64,000 bases of DNA from an uncultured Lachnospiraceae bacterium (GTDB lineage: Bacteria > Bacillota > Clostridia > Lachnospirales > Lachnospiraceae). Below are positions 63,970 through 64,000 of this stretch, one piece after another; position 1 is the first letter of the stretch; every line of letters begins with the position of its first letter. The stretch lies in assembly GCA_945929965.1 (NCBI GenBank), contig CAMEOT010000010.1:1-64000 (forward strand), in the 5' to 3' direction. Below the pieces are notes generated by a model, which was given only the letters and a program-made list of their open reading frames with translations, had not been told where the DNA came from and searched no databases. A program made the translations under genes and the position numbers.

Positions 63970-64000
63970 CGCAACAACACGAGGTATGTAACTAATGGTA

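Larger units (their letters stand above)
32185..64000. mobile_element. Accessory island inserted in the pilin gene, right end outside window
   Basis: From just after the pilin break near 32185 to the window end there is no recognised core gene. The island holds a serine recombinase operon at its left end, SOS-linked repair genes, two partition-like systems, three tyrosine recombinases, regulators and restriction-modification remnants. The missing pilin 3' half was not found downstream, so the element extends past 64000, or the right end was lost. No relaxase or type IV secretion genes are visible. A nested or mosaic structure is likely, given the IS-like end at 50213 and two independent recombinase modules. 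Confidence 0.7.

Noticed and set aside
32192..64000. Conjugation machinery
   Set aside because: I looked for relaxase, VirD4/VirB4-like ATPases and FtsK-like proteins and found none in the visible part, so the island is not called an ICE.

Overview
The window reads as a chromosome segment of a flagellated, Tad-pilus-bearing, spore-forming-lineage Firmicute, most likely Lachnospiraceae (Roseburia/Agathobacter-like; genus not resolved). Support comes from AGGAGG-type ribosome sites throughout, a flagellin with FliS, bofA beside a yaaL-type gene, a Tad operon, DUF2975/YozG-type regulators, a Firmicute-type SOS box, and intact genes for TatD, GlgB and a UvrA-like protein. Moderate GC backbone genes alternate with more AT-rich accessory blocks.

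Layout. (1) 1-2180: the end of an integrated element carrying two small minus-strand genes of plasmid/ICE type, an XRE regulator with three identical-type palindromic operators, and two small plus-strand genes; it stops at a 42-nt 3' fragment of a tRNA-Lys(CUU) gene, an attachment-site junction. (2) 2187-13105: chromosomal genes: TatD, MATE transporter, aldose epimerase-like protein, DUF2975 membrane protein with XRE partner, two large membrane proteins, a lipoprotein broken by an in-frame TAG, an actin/MreB-like half-protein coupled to a double HD-GYP protein, a YeiH-type transporter and an 18-codon LysR stub. (3) 13102-21645: a cysteine-bearing unknown protein, a short UvrA-type ABC ATPase, a 941-aa TPR/acidic protein with an AAA-like end lacking a Walker A, and the glycogen branching enzyme. 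Dispersed inverted-repeat elements lie at 4461, 19566 and 21721. (4) 21800-26951: a 960-aa protein with a FliK-like C-terminus, flagellin, FliS, then yaaL- and bofA-like genes. (5) 27057-32191: a Tad pilus operon (prepilin peptidase, TadZ, TadA, TadB, TadC) that ends in a pilin gene cut after 28 or so codons.

(6) 32192 to at least 64000: accessory DNA inserted in the pilin gene. It opens with a five-gene minus-strand operon: a large serine recombinase, two small proteins that repeat the recombinase's own unusual C-terminal domain, and two ParB-like proteins. A divergent XRE pair follows, then about 20 plus-strand genes (38.2-50.0 kb), many unrecognised but including a uracil-DNA-glycosylase-like protein, a secreted/anchored EndA-type nuclease, a GIY-YIG protein, an SRAP/YedK protein and a Y-family DNA polymerase whose promoter contains a perfect SOS box. 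A minus-strand block (50.3-53.1 kb) holds VOC, LUD, DUF6440-like and DUF4190/DUF4352-like proteins and an orphan antitoxin. At 53.2-59.4 kb a second recombination/maintenance module encodes three tandem tyrosine recombinases, a TnpC-like protein, a ParM-like actin and its small partner, fronted by an array of short repeats. The right end carries regulators, a truncated type I methylase (hsdM) and a short adenine-methylase-like protein.

The most unusual parts are the serine recombinase domain family with its two ParB-like companions, and the tyrosine-recombinase trio coupled to a ParM partition pair in the same island. No relaxase, coupling ATPase or type IV secretion gene is visible, and the far end of the insertion is not in the window, so whether the island is one element or a mosaic is open.
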